A DNA stretch of 64,000 nt, from NCBI RefSeq assembly GCF_030409525.1, contig NZ_JAUFQB010000011.1, positions 124,001 through 188,000 on the forward strand, in the 5' to 3' direction. Below are positions 42,655 through 51,278 of this stretch, piece by piece. The stretch is from Kaistella yonginensis. GTDB lineage: Bacteria > Bacteroidota > Bacteroidia > Flavobacteriales > Weeksellaceae. Every line of letters begins with the position of its first letter. The stretch's first letter is position 1. The translations under genes were made by a program, and so were the position numbers. Under the pieces are notes generated by a model. It was not told where the DNA came from. It did not search any database and saw nothing but the letters and a program-made list of their open reading frames with translations.

Positions 42655-43131
42655 TTAAATAGTCTTGGGTTCATAAAAGAAGACCAATTTTTTCTTGGCA
42701 TCATGGAAGTCAGTCCAGGTCTCACAGTCGATTTCAAAACCAGCGACGCCGCAGGTGGGGAACATAAATACATCTTCAGACATGCTGTTGGCAAAGTTAG
42801 AAATGCCGTTGTTATGAGAAAACATGGCCACGTGGGTTAGGCCATCATCTAACCCGAGGGTAATATTTTCGAAATGGGTATCAGAGGCATTGTACAGCTT
42901 TTGAATGGTTTCAATTTCGATCTGGTATTCTTTATTGAAAATTTCACACGTAGCAAAGGCGCGCAAGGCGGGGCTTGAAAAAAACTTCTCGATGGCGTGG
43001 TGGTTTGACTTTAAAAAGTGAGCCATCTTTTCAGCATCGTGGATGCCCTTTTCGGCAAGAGGCCGGTTGAAATCATCGGTGTTTTCTGGCCAATCACTTT
43101 TTGCGTGTCTTACGAGAATTAATGTTTTCAT
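42655..43131 (-). CDS. Histidine phosphatase SixA-like
   Basis: The 158-residue protein starts MKTLILVRHAKSDWPENTDDFNRPLAEKG, with the phosphoacceptor His9 in RHAKS, and later FFSSPALRAFATCEIF and a second His in HVAMFSHNN. SixA-type enzymes dephosphorylate the HPt domain of ArcB in E. coli; in Bacteroidota the substrate is unknown. The gene is convergent with the serine hydrolase and divergent from ruvX. Confidence 0.9.
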   Translation of the reverse strand: MKTLILVRHAKSDWPENTDDFNRPLAEKGIHDAEKMAHFLKSNHHAIEKFFSSPALRAFATCEIFNKEYQIEIETIQKLYNASDTHFENITLGLDDGLTHVAMFSHNNGISNFANSMSEDVFMFPTCGVAGFEIDCETWTDFHDAKKKLVFFYEPKTI

Positions 43132-43229
43132 GCGTAACTTTTTTGAAACATTAAAATTATAAATTATTTTGGTAAGAACTTGAAAAAAAGAATTTAAACC
43201 TGCACAAAATCATTTCAACAAAATTTTAT

Positions 43230-43237
43230 TAAATTTG
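43230..43237 (+). promoter_or_regulatory. -7 element giving a near-leaderless ruvX transcript
   Basis: TAAATTTG ends 6 nt before the ATG at 43244. The predicted start site is within a few bases of the start codon, so the upstream in-frame ATG at 43235 would not be transcribed. Confidence 0.5.
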
Positions 43238-43243
43238 CACACG

Positions 43244-43660
43244 ATGTCACAAATACTAGCGATTGATTATGGAAAAGCCCGGTGCGGAATTGCCGTTACC
43301 GATGAAATGCAAATCATTGCAAGTGGTTTAGAGACCGTTCCCACCAAAGAAATATTTGTATTTTTAAAAAAGTATTTCAGTGAAAACACGGTGGATCAAA
43401 TTGTGGTTGGTTTGCCAACGGATTTAAAAGGGAATGTAAATGACATTGAAACTGATATTTTGAAGTTTTTAGAAAAGTTCAAATTGCAGTTTCCAATCGT
43501 AGGAGTGGCAAGATTTGATGAACGTTTTACCTCGAAGATGGCCTCTTTTTTTATCTCCCAAAGTGGAAAGACAAAGAAAAAGCGAGAAGAAAAAGGATTA
43601 ATTGATAAGGTGAGTGCAACCCTTATTTTGCAAAATTATTTAGAGCAAATACAGAAATGA
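43244..43660 (+). CDS. ruvX: Putative Holliday junction resolvase RuvX/YqgF
   Basis: The 138-residue protein has the RNase H-like fold of YqgF: LAIDYGKARCGIAVTD (residues about 4-19), DQIVVGLPTDLKGNV and DERFTSKMASFF with the catalytic acidic residues, and SATLILQNYL. It is thought to resolve Holliday junctions or mature 16S rRNA. Start choice: ATG at 43244, because the longer frame starts inside the promoter. Its stop overlaps the def start by 4 nt (ATGA), so the genes are co-translated. Confidence 0.9.
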   Translation: MSQILAIDYGKARCGIAVTDEMQIIASGLETVPTKEIFVFLKKYFSENTVDQIVVGLPTDLKGNVNDIETDILKFLEKFKLQFPIVGVARFDERFTSKMASFFISQSGKTKKKREEKGLIDKVSATLILQNYLEQIQK

Positions 43661-44229
43661 TATTACCGATTAGAGCATTTGGAGATGCCGTCTTAAGAAA
43701 ACACTGCCATGAAATTAACCCAGATTACCCTGAGTTAAAATCCTTGGTTGAAAATATGTTCGAAACCATGCACAGCGCAAACGGTATCGGTTTGGCAGCG
43801 CCGCAAATTGGCCTGGATATTCGACTATTTATCGTAGATGTTTCTCCGCTGGCAGAAGATGAAGATTATGAAGATATTGCCCACGAGCTGAAAGATTTTA
43901 AGAAAGTCTTCATCAATGCAAAAATTCTGGAGGAGACTGGCGAAGAATGGAAATTCAATGAAGGTTGCCTCTCTATTCCCGATGTACGCGAAGATGTGAA
44001 AAGAAAAGAAACCATCCTGATCGAATATTATGATGAAAATTTCGTAAAGCATACCGACACGTTTTCAGACATGAGAGCGCGTGTTATTCAGCATGAATAC
44101 GATCACATCGAAGGGATTTTGTTTACAGATCACCTCAGTTCTTTAAAGAAAAAATTAGTCAAAGGAAAGCTTATGAAAATTTCGCAAGGCGATGTATCTG
44201 TGACCTACAAAATGAGATTTCCGAAATAA
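43657..44229 (+). CDS. def: Peptide deformylase
   Basis: The 190-residue enzyme removes the formyl group from new proteins. Its three motifs are intact: GIGLAAPQIG (residues about 47-56), EGCLSIPDV with the metal-binding Cys (about 106-114) and QHEYDHIEG with the two metal His and catalytic Glu (about 146-154). It overlaps ruvX by 4 nt and is followed by the DUF5606 gene, all in one operon ending at 44936. Confidence 0.96.
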   Translation: MILPIRAFGDAVLRKHCHEINPDYPELKSLVENMFETMHSANGIGLAAPQIGLDIRLFIVDVSPLAEDEDYEDIAHELKDFKKVFINAKILEETGEEWKFNEGCLSIPDVREDVKRKETILIEYYDENFVKHTDTFSDMRARVIQHEYDHIEGILFTDHLSSLKKKLVKGKLMKISQGDVSVTYKMRFPK

Positions 44230-44275
44230 AGGAAAATATCCTATTAAAAATTAAATTCAAACAAATAATATAAAA

Positions 44276-44827
44276 ATGAAGTTAGAAAAAATTATATCAA
44301 TTTCGGGAAAGCCAGGGCTTTATAAATTGATTTCGCAGTTGAAAAACGGGTTCATCGTAGAAGATGTATTGACCAAGAAAAAAGCCAGTATATCTAATTC
44401 TTCACAGGTTAGTTTGCTTGATAATATCGCGATGTTTACTTTTGATAAAGAAGTTCCTTTGTTCGATGTTTTCGAAAATGTGGCTAAAAACTTTGAGTAC
44501 AAAGAAACCATTTCTCACAAATCCACCGACGCAGAATTGAGAACATTCATGACGCAGTCTTTACCTGAATACGATCATGACCGCGTGTATGTATCTGATA
44601 TCAAGAAATTGGCGCAATGGTACAATATTCTACACAAAGCAGGCTATATCACGCCAGACAGTTTTGTAAAATCGGAAGAAACCACGGAAGAAGAGCCGGC
44701 CATCGCAGAAAAAAAAGACACAAAAAAAGCGGCTCCAAAAACTGAAAAAGCTTCGACTCCCAAAGCGAAAGCGTCAACTTCCTCTGCAAAAGGAGCTCCA
44801 AAGAGTACGCATAGAAAAATGGGTTAA
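44276..44827 (+). CDS. DUF5606 protein
   Basis: The 183-residue protein has a conserved N-terminal domain (MKLEKIISISGKPGLYKLISQLKNGFIVEDV, then VPLFDVFENVAKN and DVYVSDIKKLAQWYN-like segment), which matches DUF5606, and a low-complexity Lys/Ala/Thr/Ser-rich tail from about residue 135 that is probably disordered and may bind RNA. It lies 46 nt after def in the same operon. The pairing of def with this family is common in flavobacteria. Its function is unknown. Confidence 0.8.
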   Translation: MKLEKIISISGKPGLYKLISQLKNGFIVEDVLTKKKASISNSSQVSLLDNIAMFTFDKEVPLFDVFENVAKNFEYKETISHKSTDAELRTFMTQSLPEYDHDRVYVSDIKKLAQWYNILHKAGYITPDSFVKSEETTEEEPAIAEKKDTKKAAPKTEKASTPKAKASTSSAKGAPKSTHRKMG

Positions 44828-44901
44828 GCAATAAATAGTTCATAAAAAGCAATAGCTAATCAATCATGATCTACACTTGCTTTTCTTACTAAATCCATCG
44901 A

Positions 44902-44936
44902 CTTCGGCAAAGAGTTTTATTTTTGCCGAAGTTTTT
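44902..44936 (+). terminator. Intrinsic terminator of the ruvX-def-DUF5606 operon
   Basis: CTTCGGCAAA and TTTGCCGAAG form a perfect 10-bp stem with a 10-nt loop followed by TTTTT. The rest of the gap before 45027 is unremarkable AT-rich DNA. Confidence 0.9.
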
Positions 44937-45026
44937 ATTTAAAGTAAATTTGAGCGAGATAGAAGCTCGAATTTAGAAATTACAAATAGAAGCGAGAAAT
45001 AACCACCCAACACCCAACACTCACAC

Positions 45027-45794
45027 ATGAATTCCAGACAAGAACAGCTCGAGGCTTTTAGCCGACTTTTAGATATTATGGATGATCTGCGGGAGAAATG
45101 TCCCTGGGATCAGAAACAAACCCTGCAAACGCTTAGGCATTTGACTTTGGAGGAGGTTTATGAGCTTTCTGATGCGTTGCTGGAAGAAGATTTACCGGAA
45201 ATCAAAAAAGAGCTTGGCGATGTTTTGCTGCATTTGGTTTTTTATGCAAAAATTGCCTCCGAGAAAGGAAGTTTTGACATCGCCGATGTGATTACTTCTT
45301 TGAATGAAAAATTGATTTTCCGGCATCCTCATATTTATGGGGATGTGGAGGTTAAAGATGAAGAAGAGGTGAAGCACAATTGGGAAAAACTGAAGCTGAA
45401 AGAGGGGAACAAGTCGGTACTTTCTGGGGTAACCAAAGGTACGCCGAGTATGGTAAAAGCCTACCGAATTCAGGACAAAGTAAAAGGGATCGGGTTTGAA
45501 TTTGCCAATGCGGAAGATGCCTGGCAAAAGGTGGAGGAAGAGTTGAAAGAGTTTCATGCCGAGACTGATCCGGCAAAGAGAGAACAAGAATTGGGCGATG
45601 TCTTTTTTTCGCTTATTAATTATGCAAGAATTTCGGGAATTAATCCAGACTCCGCTTTAGAAAGAACAAATAGTAAATTTATCAAGCGATTTCAACACAT
45701 GGAGACGCTCGCCGCTGCTGAAAATATGAAGGTGGCAGATTTAAGTTTAAGCCAAATGGATGCGCTTTGGGAAGAAGCCAAGAAAAATGAATAA
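45027..45794 (+). CDS. mazG: Nucleoside triphosphate pyrophosphohydrolase MazG
   Basis: The 255-residue protein has two tandem MazG helical domains. The first has CPWDQKQTLQTLRHLTLEEVYELSDAL (residues about 24-50) and EIKKELGDVLLHLVFYAKIA; the second has EEELKEFHAETDPAKREQELGDVFFSLINYARISGI (about 168-203). The acidic ExxE and ExxD pairs that bind Mg are present. It hydrolyses nucleoside triphosphates to monophosphates and pyrophosphate, cleaning the pool. Length is as in E. coli MazG. Confidence 0.95.
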   Translation: MNSRQEQLEAFSRLLDIMDDLREKCPWDQKQTLQTLRHLTLEEVYELSDALLEEDLPEIKKELGDVLLHLVFYAKIASEKGSFDIADVITSLNEKLIFRHPHIYGDVEVKDEEEVKHNWEKLKLKEGNKSVLSGVTKGTPSMVKAYRIQDKVKGIGFEFANAEDAWQKVEEELKEFHAETDPAKREQELGDVFFSLINYARISGINPDSALERTNSKFIKRFQHMETLAAAENMKVADLSLSQMDALWEEAKKNE

Positions 45795-45818
45795 ACCTTC
45801 AGTTGAGCTGAAGGTTTA
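45792..45818 (+). terminator. Bidirectional hairpin between mazG and the His-rich lipoprotein gene
   Basis: TAAACCTTCAG and CTGAAGGTTTA form a perfect 11-bp stem with a 5-nt loop, starting at the mazG stop codon. The convergent gene ends at 45848. T-runs are short in both directions. Confidence 0.65.
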
Positions 45819-45847
45819 AGGATAAGTTGAGGTTAATAAATGATTGC

Positions 45848-46336
45848 TTAGTTGAAAAACTCGTGGTATTTTACAATTGATTCTTTCAGTTCTCCCACAA
45901 TTTTATTGCCATCTTCTTTATTGTCTGCTTTTTTTAATTTGTCGATTTCTTCCATGTGTGGCAGCAACCAAGCATGTAAAACATCGTGAGGTGTTCCTTT
46001 GATGGTACAGCTTTTTAGGAGGTTATCATTGGTTGCGCTGAGGTTTTGTCCTAAAGTTTTATAGTCATCAGTCTCTGGTTTAAAGGCATTAAGCTGCGTT
46101 TCCATTTCATTGATGAAAGGTTTCATTTCTGCGTTCATGGTCCATTTTTCGCCATTGTTGAGTTCTAATTTTACATTCTCATCGTGTTCGTCGGTTGTTG
46201 CATGTTCGTCATGAGAGGCGTGATCGTCTGTGGCTGTTTGCTCTGTAGTCATGTGTTCTGCATGTTCATCGGTTTTTTTCTCACAAGAGATTACGACTGC
46301 TAAGCCTAACAAGGCTGATAAAATAATTTTCTTCAT
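45848..46336 (-). CDS. Histidine-rich lipoprotein
   Basis: The 162-residue protein has a lipoprotein signal peptide with lipobox VVISC (lipidated Cys18). A His/Asp/Glu-rich segment follows (about residues 24-55, HAEHMT, DDHASHDEHATTDEHDEN), then a helical domain that keeps paired His residues (KGTPHDVLHAWLLPHMEEID). The layout suggests metal binding, probably copper or zinc, at the periplasmic or outer-membrane face. Its start overlaps the upstream membrane-protein stop (46333-46336), so the genes are coupled. No named family is recognised. Confidence 0.8.
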   Translation of the reverse strand: MKKIILSALLGLAVVISCEKKTDEHAEHMTTEQTATDDHASHDEHATTDEHDENVKLELNNGEKWTMNAEMKPFINEMETQLNAFKPETDDYKTLGQNLSATNDNLLKSCTIKGTPHDVLHAWLLPHMEEIDKLKKADNKEDGNKIVGELKESIVKYHEFFN

Positions 46337-46704
46337 TTTTTAAATAATTTAGTAGTTATAAATAATAGTATTGCTGTAATTCCCAGTCGGAAAGCCATGG
46401 CTCCTACGGTTTTTGTTTCGTATAATCCGCCATTATTAATATGAATAAATAAGCCGACGTAGGCAAGAATTAAAATAAGGAGCGCTATGGTAAGCGGAAA
46501 CCTGACCCAAATTTGATTTCGGATAATTCCGTACGCAGCGATTAAATAAAGAAGGCTGCAAATTAAATTTGCCCAGACGATACCGCCTACGTAATTCCCT
46601 TCTTTTTCCCTAATCCCAAACCAGTCGAAAATGACCGAGCTGCTCATGAATAAAGTCACAACTCCAATTAGAAGAAGAGAACCAAGAACCAGTGTTTTTT
46701 TCAT
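46333..46704 (-). CDS. Four-helix inner-membrane protein
   Basis: The 123-residue protein has four hydrophobic segments (about residues 5-25, 42-62, 69-89, 103-121), with short charged loops. I do not recognise the family. It overlaps the start of the His-rich lipoprotein gene by 4 nt, so the two probably act together, perhaps in metal handling or envelope sensing; that is an inference from coupling only. Confidence 0.7.
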   Translation of the reverse strand: MKKTLVLGSLLLIGVVTLFMSSSVIFDWFGIREKEGNYVGGIVWANLICSLLYLIAAYGIIRNQIWVRFPLTIALLILILAYVGLFIHINNGGLYETKTVGAMAFRLGITAILLFITTKLFKK

Positions 46705-46802
46705 AATGGTAAAAATTAGATTTTAAATATAGAGTTTATTAAGGAACTTTCGTATGATTTAAGTCAGATGAAAAAGTTTTTACCATGGTTTAAATGGACG
46801 GA

Positions 46803-47927
46803 CTAGTTTGTTTTCTGATAGCGTAAAACCGCCCACGTATTAACCACTATTCCCAAGCCTATAATGAACCCAAAGTGCGGCAGCAAATCCATAAAACCGC
46901 TGTCTTTCAACATAATCAACCGAACGCCGTCTACGCCGTATGTTACCGGATTTACGTAGGCGATGTATTTTGCCCACTCGGTCATGCTTTCAGTCGGTGT
47001 GAAAAGTCCGCTCATTAAGATGAAAATCATCATGAAGAAAAAGACCATAAACATCGATTGCTGTTGTGTATCACTATAAACCGAAGCCAGAAGTCCCATT
47101 CCCAAAATGGTCACGAGGTAGACTGAAATGAAGGCATACAACAGTAAAAAACTGCCCTGCATTTGAATTCCATACACAAAAATGGTGACTATCAATCCGA
47201 TGCTGAAGGCTAACATCGATAAGATCCAGAAGGGAATCAGTTTTCCCAAGATGAAATCACTTTTTTTAATCGGCGACACGTTGATTTGCTCGATGGTTCC
47301 GATTTCTTTTTCTTCTACAATATTCAAAGCGGTTAAATAACCCCCAATTAAGGTGACCAAAAAGGCCAGAATTCCGGGAACTAAAGCCAGACGGTAATTA
47401 TAAGTTTCATTAAACCAGAACTTCGGTACGATATTCAACCCAGAAATTTTCTTGGCACTTTCTAATTCGGGGCTTATTTCTAATTGAACCTGCTGATTGT
47501 AATCCTGTAAGATTTGGGCGATATAAGAGCCAGAAAGGCCAGCTTTTGTTCCGTTGATCGCATTGATGGCGAGCAGCACTTTTTCATTACGGTCACGTAG
47601 TAAATTCTTTTCGAAGTTATTGGGGATTTCTAATATTAAATCGATCCTGTCCATCTCAACTTCGTGATAAGCTTCCTTGTAATTCTCGCCGTAGTCTAGG
47701 ATTTTAAAATATCCAGAAGCGGTAATTTTCCGAATAAGTTCACGTGATTCAGTTGATTTATCATGGTCGATCACTGCGATTTTAATATCCTTAATCTCGT
47801 AGCTTGCCGCCAAAGGAAGAACGACCAACTGAATAACGGGCATTACAAAAATAATGGCTAAGATCGACTTGTTCCTGAATATTTGCAGGAATTCTTTTTT
47901 GATTAATATGCCTAAAGTTCTGAACAT
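46803..47927 (-). CDS. ABC-2 type exporter permease (YbhR/YhhJ-like)
   Basis: The 374-residue permease has an N-terminal membrane helix (residues about 18-38), a large periplasmic domain of about 130 residues, and five or six C-terminal membrane helices with the ABC-2 landmark GTIEQINVSPIKKSDFILGKLIPFWILSM. It is the second of two adjacent permeases that would form a heterodimer with the two ATPases encoded upstream. The set resembles E. coli YbhFSR, a multidrug or lipid-type exporter. It is the last gene of the operon. Confidence 0.93.
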   Translation of the reverse strand: MFRTLGILIKKEFLQIFRNKSILAIIFVMPVIQLVVLPLAASYEIKDIKIAVIDHDKSTESRELIRKITASGYFKILDYGENYKEAYHEVEMDRIDLILEIPNNFEKNLLRDRNEKVLLAINAINGTKAGLSGSYIAQILQDYNQQVQLEISPELESAKKISGLNIVPKFWFNETYNYRLALVPGILAFLVTLIGGYLTALNIVEEKEIGTIEQINVSPIKKSDFILGKLIPFWILSMLAFSIGLIVTIFVYGIQMQGSFLLLYAFISVYLVTILGMGLLASVYSDTQQQSMFMVFFFMMIFILMSGLFTPTESMTEWAKYIAYVNPVTYGVDGVRLIMLKDSGFMDLLPHFGFIIGLGIVVNTWAVLRYQKTN

Positions 47928-47982
47928 TTTTTTGTACTATGTATAATATATGATGTAAAATTTCTAATTGCTAAAGTTTTCT

Positions 47983-49083
47983 CTATTCTAAGCGGATTTT
48001 AAATCTTTTAACGGCAATCGCAAAAAGAACCAGCATCATTCCGATGAGAACTAAAACGTGTTTCCAGACTACTTCTAGGCCGGTTCCTTTGATCATGATG
48101 TTTTTTACGATTTCATAATACCATTTTGCGGGGATTGCATTGCCCACCACTTGTAAAGGAACAGGCATGTTTTCTACGGGAAACATAAAACCACTCAGCA
48201 TCAAGGTTGGGAGCATGGTGCCAACTAACGCGATTAGCATAGCGGTTTGTTGACTATCGGTGACGATCGAAATAACAATTCCGAAGAGCAGATTGGTGAT
48301 GATGAAGATGATGCTTATTCCAAAGAGTAATGGCATGCTGCCTTTGATCGGCAGATCGAGCACGGTGACACTTAAAATAAGAATCGAAACCAAAATAATC
48401 ATCGACAAAATAAAGTAAGGGATGGCTTTTGCCAAAATAATAATATAGGGTTTCATGGGTGAAACAAGCAGTATTTCCATGGTACCGGTTTCTTTTTCGC
48501 GCACGATCGCGATGGCGGTCATCAACACACAAATAATGAGCAGGATTAAAGCCATTACTCCGGGTACAAAATTGGGTGCGCCTTTGAGTTGGGGATTATA
48601 GAGCATTCTGATTTCGGGCTGAACACCAGAACTTTGTTGCAGAGTTTGTTGGCCATAAAAATCCAGAATAATATTCGACATGAAATTATAGATTTGGTTC
48701 GCCATGTTAATGTCGGTTCCATCGGTGATGAGCTGTAATTGCGCTTTCTTACCACTGGTCAGATTTTGGGTAAACTGGGCAGGAATCACCAAAATCATTT
48801 TTATTTTTCCACCCTTGAATGCGTCTTCAGCCTGGTTGATGGATTTTAAATCTTGTTGTATATCAAAATATTGATTGGCCGCAATTTTTGCAACCAAGTC
48901 TATTGAGCTCTGTGATTTTTCCTGATCCAAAATCCCAATTCGCGTATCTTTAACTTCAGTACTCAAGGCGAAACCAAAGAGCAGAACTTGTACAACGGGC
49001 ATCCCGAAAAGAACCAATAGCGTTCTTTTGTCACGCAGTACGTGCCAGAATTCTTTTTTTACAAAGGTGATTAATTGTTTCAT
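47983..49083 (-). CDS. ABC-2 type exporter permease (YbhS-like)
   Basis: The 366-residue protein shares the layout of its neighbour at 46803: an N-terminal helix, a long periplasmic domain, and C-terminal helices with KETGTMEILLVSPMKPYIIILAKAIPYFILSM. The two proteins are clear paralogues (both start with a KKEF box and GMPVVQ or VMPVIQ). It lies 55 nt upstream of the second permease and 170 nt after the ATPase, a gap that holds a four-helix-bundle gene remnant. Confidence 0.93.
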   Translation of the reverse strand: MKQLITFVKKEFWHVLRDKRTLLVLFGMPVVQVLLFGFALSTEVKDTRIGILDQEKSQSSIDLVAKIAANQYFDIQQDLKSINQAEDAFKGGKIKMILVIPAQFTQNLTSGKKAQLQLITDGTDINMANQIYNFMSNIILDFYGQQTLQQSSGVQPEIRMLYNPQLKGAPNFVPGVMALILLIICVLMTAIAIVREKETGTMEILLVSPMKPYIIILAKAIPYFILSMIILVSILILSVTVLDLPIKGSMPLLFGISIIFIITNLLFGIVISIVTDSQQTAMLIALVGTMLPTLMLSGFMFPVENMPVPLQVVGNAIPAKWYYEIVKNIMIKGTGLEVVWKHVLVLIGMMLVLFAIAVKRFKIRLE

Positions 49084-49140
49084 TTTTTTAGTAGATAGCG
49101 GATCGTTGACAATTGATAGTTTAAAATAATAAACTGATCG

Positions 49141-49251
49141 TTATTTTCTTCCGAGATTTTCTTTAGTTGTTTTTACCATTTTTAGGCGTATATTTAATAT
49201 TTCGATGCAGTCTGAAATAATGGATGGTTCTTCTTTTTTGTTGAGGTAATC
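49141..49251 (-). pseudogene. Remnant of a four-helix-bundle protein gene
   Basis: In the gap between ATPase and permease the minus strand reads DYLNKKEEPSIISDCIEILN then IRLKMVKTTKENLGRK and a TAA stop (49143-49141), with no start codon. This matches the C-terminal helix style of 23S-intervening-sequence-like four-helix proteins (DCxEI...IKTTKEN). The reading frame is intact for 36 codons, so the loss of the 5' part is recent or the piece was captured during insertion. An intact relative lies at 24061-24432. Confidence 0.5.
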
Positions 49252-49252
49252 G

Positions 49253-50005
49253 CTATTCAACTCTTTTCGCTCCTCTCGCTAATTCATAAAAAACATCGTC
49301 CATATTTTTTGCCTTAAATTGTTTCTTCAAATTTGCGGGAGTATCCAAAGCTGCAATTTTCCCATCTACCATAATGGAAACACGGTCGCAATATTCGGCT
49401 TCATCCATATAATGGGTGGTGACAAAAATGGTAATTCCACGATCGGACGCTTCATAAATCATATTCCAAAACTGTCGCCGAGTGACCGGATCTACGCCGC
49501 CGGTGGGTTCATCCAAAAAGACAATTTGAGGCTCATGAAAAATAGCGACCGAGAAGGCCAATTTCTGTTTCCAACCCAAAGGGAGTTGCGAAACCAATTT
49601 GTTTTTTTCATTTTCAAGACCCAGTTCCGTGATGAGTTGATTGCGCTTCATTCTTAATTCTTTCCTTGGTATTTCGTAAATTCCTCCGAAGAAGTTCAGG
49701 TTTTCTTTGACGGTTAAATTTCCGTACAAAGAAAATTTCTGACTCATATACCCGATGTTCTTTTTAATTTTTTCAGTCTCAGTGTATACATCATAACCGG
49801 CAACCGTAGCATTTCCAGAACTCGGAATGGAGAGGCCACTAAACATTCGCATCGCGGTTGTTTTTCCAGCTCCATTTGCACCGAGAAAACCAAAAATCTC
49901 TCCTTTTTTTACCTCAAAATTAAGGTGGTCTACGGCCGTAAAGTCGCCAAAAACTTTGGTGAGGTTTTCGGATTTAATGGCGATATTGTTATTTTCAGTC
50001 ATCAT
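49253..50005 (-). CDS. ABC exporter ATP-binding protein (YbhF C-half-like)
   Basis: The 250-residue ATPase has Walker A GANGAGKTTAM (residues about 42-52), Walker B IVFLDEPTGGVDP (about 160-172) and the H-loop His in TTHYMDEAEYCD. Its signature motif is the unusual LPLGWKQKLA in place of LSGGxxQ, a variant typical of the second ATPase of YbhF/YhiH-type exporters; the partner ATPase has the normal LSGGMKQ. So the pair is asymmetric and only one composite site may be fully active. It is encoded 1 nt after the partner. Confidence 0.95.
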   Translation of the reverse strand: MMTENNNIAIKSENLTKVFGDFTAVDHLNFEVKKGEIFGFLGANGAGKTTAMRMFSGLSIPSSGNATVAGYDVYTETEKIKKNIGYMSQKFSLYGNLTVKENLNFFGGIYEIPRKELRMKRNQLITELGLENEKNKLVSQLPLGWKQKLAFSVAIFHEPQIVFLDEPTGGVDPVTRRQFWNMIYEASDRGITIFVTTHYMDEAEYCDRVSIMVDGKIAALDTPANLKKQFKAKNMDDVFYELARGAKRVE

Positions 50006-50006
50006 T

Positions 50007-50930
50007 TTAATGAGATAATAAACGGATAAAACTGTCTTCGATACTGGCCGTCACCGGATAGATTTCGATGTTTTCACATCCTTCTTTTTGTAAATAATCT
50101 TTAATAATTGAAGGGTCAAAGTCGTCTTCTTTGTCAATGGTTAAATGCACAAATTCACCGTAGGCGTAGACATTTTTCTTTTGGTCAAAATTCTCCAAAG
50201 CGCCTAAAACAGTGGAAGTTCTACCGGCTTTTACTTCAAAGAGCAGGTCAGGAAAAGAATTACTCACATTTTCTGGCGTATCTATGGAGAGGATTTTCCC
50301 GTGGTTCATTAAGGCAATTCTGTCGCAAAGCGCCGCTTCATCCATATATGGTGTCGCCACGACCATGGTAATACCCTGTAGTTTTAACCGTTGAAGCATT
50401 TCCCAAAATTCTTTTCTGGAAACGGGATCTACTCCCGTGGTGGGCTCATCTAAAAAAAGAACTTTTGGTTTGTGAATTAAAGCACAGGATAATGCCAGTT
50501 TTTGCTTCATTCCGCCTGATAATTTACCAGCGCGCCGGTTTTTAAAAGGTTCAATTTGAATATAAATATCTTTTATTAAATCATAATTTTCGGCAATGGT
50601 CGTATTAAAAACACTCGCAAAAAATTCCAGGTTTTCCTCAATGGTCAAATCTTGATAGAGTGAAAATCTTCCCGGCATGTAGCCAAGAATCTTTCGGATT
50701 TCTTTATAATCTTTTACCATATCTAGGTTTTCAATGGTTGCAGAACCGGAGTCGGGGAGAAGAACGGTGGTCAACATTCGGAAAATAGAGGTTTTTCCGG
50801 CACCATCGGGACCGATTAAGCCAAAGATTTCTCCAGGTTTTACTTCAAAACTCACATCGTCAACTGCAAGAACTTTGTCGTTTTTCTTGCCATAGGTTTT
50901 GGTGAGATTTTGAACGGTAATTGATTTCAT
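50007..50930 (-). CDS. ABC exporter ATP-binding protein (YbhF N-half-like)
   Basis: The 307-residue ATPase has Walker A GPDGAGKTSIF, signature LSGGMKQKLALS, Walker B KVLFLDEPTTGVDP and the switch region in ATPYMDEA, where Tyr stands in place of the usual His (THxMDEA). A C-terminal extension of about 75 residues is rich in beta structure and may regulate. It pairs with the 49253 ATPase. A repeat element lies directly in front of its start codon (50950). Confidence 0.95.
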   Translation of the reverse strand: MKSITVQNLTKTYGKKNDKVLAVDDVSFEVKPGEIFGLIGPDGAGKTSIFRMLTTVLLPDSGSATIENLDMVKDYKEIRKILGYMPGRFSLYQDLTIEENLEFFASVFNTTIAENYDLIKDIYIQIEPFKNRRAGKLSGGMKQKLALSCALIHKPKVLFLDEPTTGVDPVSRKEFWEMLQRLKLQGITMVVATPYMDEAALCDRIALMNHGKILSIDTPENVSNSFPDLLFEVKAGRTSTVLGALENFDQKKNVYAYGEFVHLTIDKEDDFDPSIIKDYLQKEGCENIEIYPVTASIEDSFIRLLSH

Positions 50931-50949
50931 TGTTATGTTTGATGGGTTT

Positions 50950-51278
50950 CACCACAAAAGTCAAAAAAGTTTTCTTTTTAAAGTGGGAACTTATTAAGTT
51001 TTAAAGTTCAAAAAAGGTGTGCTTTTTTCTTATTGTGGATTTTAATGCTTTATTATTAATCTTTAATGCTTTATTATTAATCTTTTATGGCATTTATCTT
51101 TTGTGACTTTTTTGGTCAATTTAGTTTTTTGTTTAATCACGAGTCACAAAAGATTTTTCTTTTTAAAGATAAAACGTATTAGACTTTAAAGTTCAAAAAA
51201 GAGAACTTCGAAACTATTTTGTGAACTTTAATGCTTTATTATTAATCTTTTTAAGACATTCATCTTTTGTGACTAACT
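50950..51278. repeat. Tandemly duplicated ~185-bp intergenic element
   Basis: Two tandem copies lie between the HlyD and ATPase genes. Both contain (A)CACAAAAG near the left (50953 and 51145), CTTTTTAAAG (50974 and 51159), TTAAAGTTCAAAAAA (51001 and 51186), a 21-bp unit TTTAATGCTTTATTATTAAT+C (51041-51061, doubled at 51062-51082; third copy 51227-51247), and ATCTTTTGTGAC at the right end (about 51099 and 51262). The copies are offset by 185 bp. The ends are inverted repeats of each other. No protein is encoded. The outer words match the 148-bp element at 7843. Confidence 0.85.

Noticed and set aside
51041-51082. Short tandem repeats as a possible CRISPR
   Set aside because: Units are directly abutting with no spacers, only three copies exist, and no cas genes are nearby.
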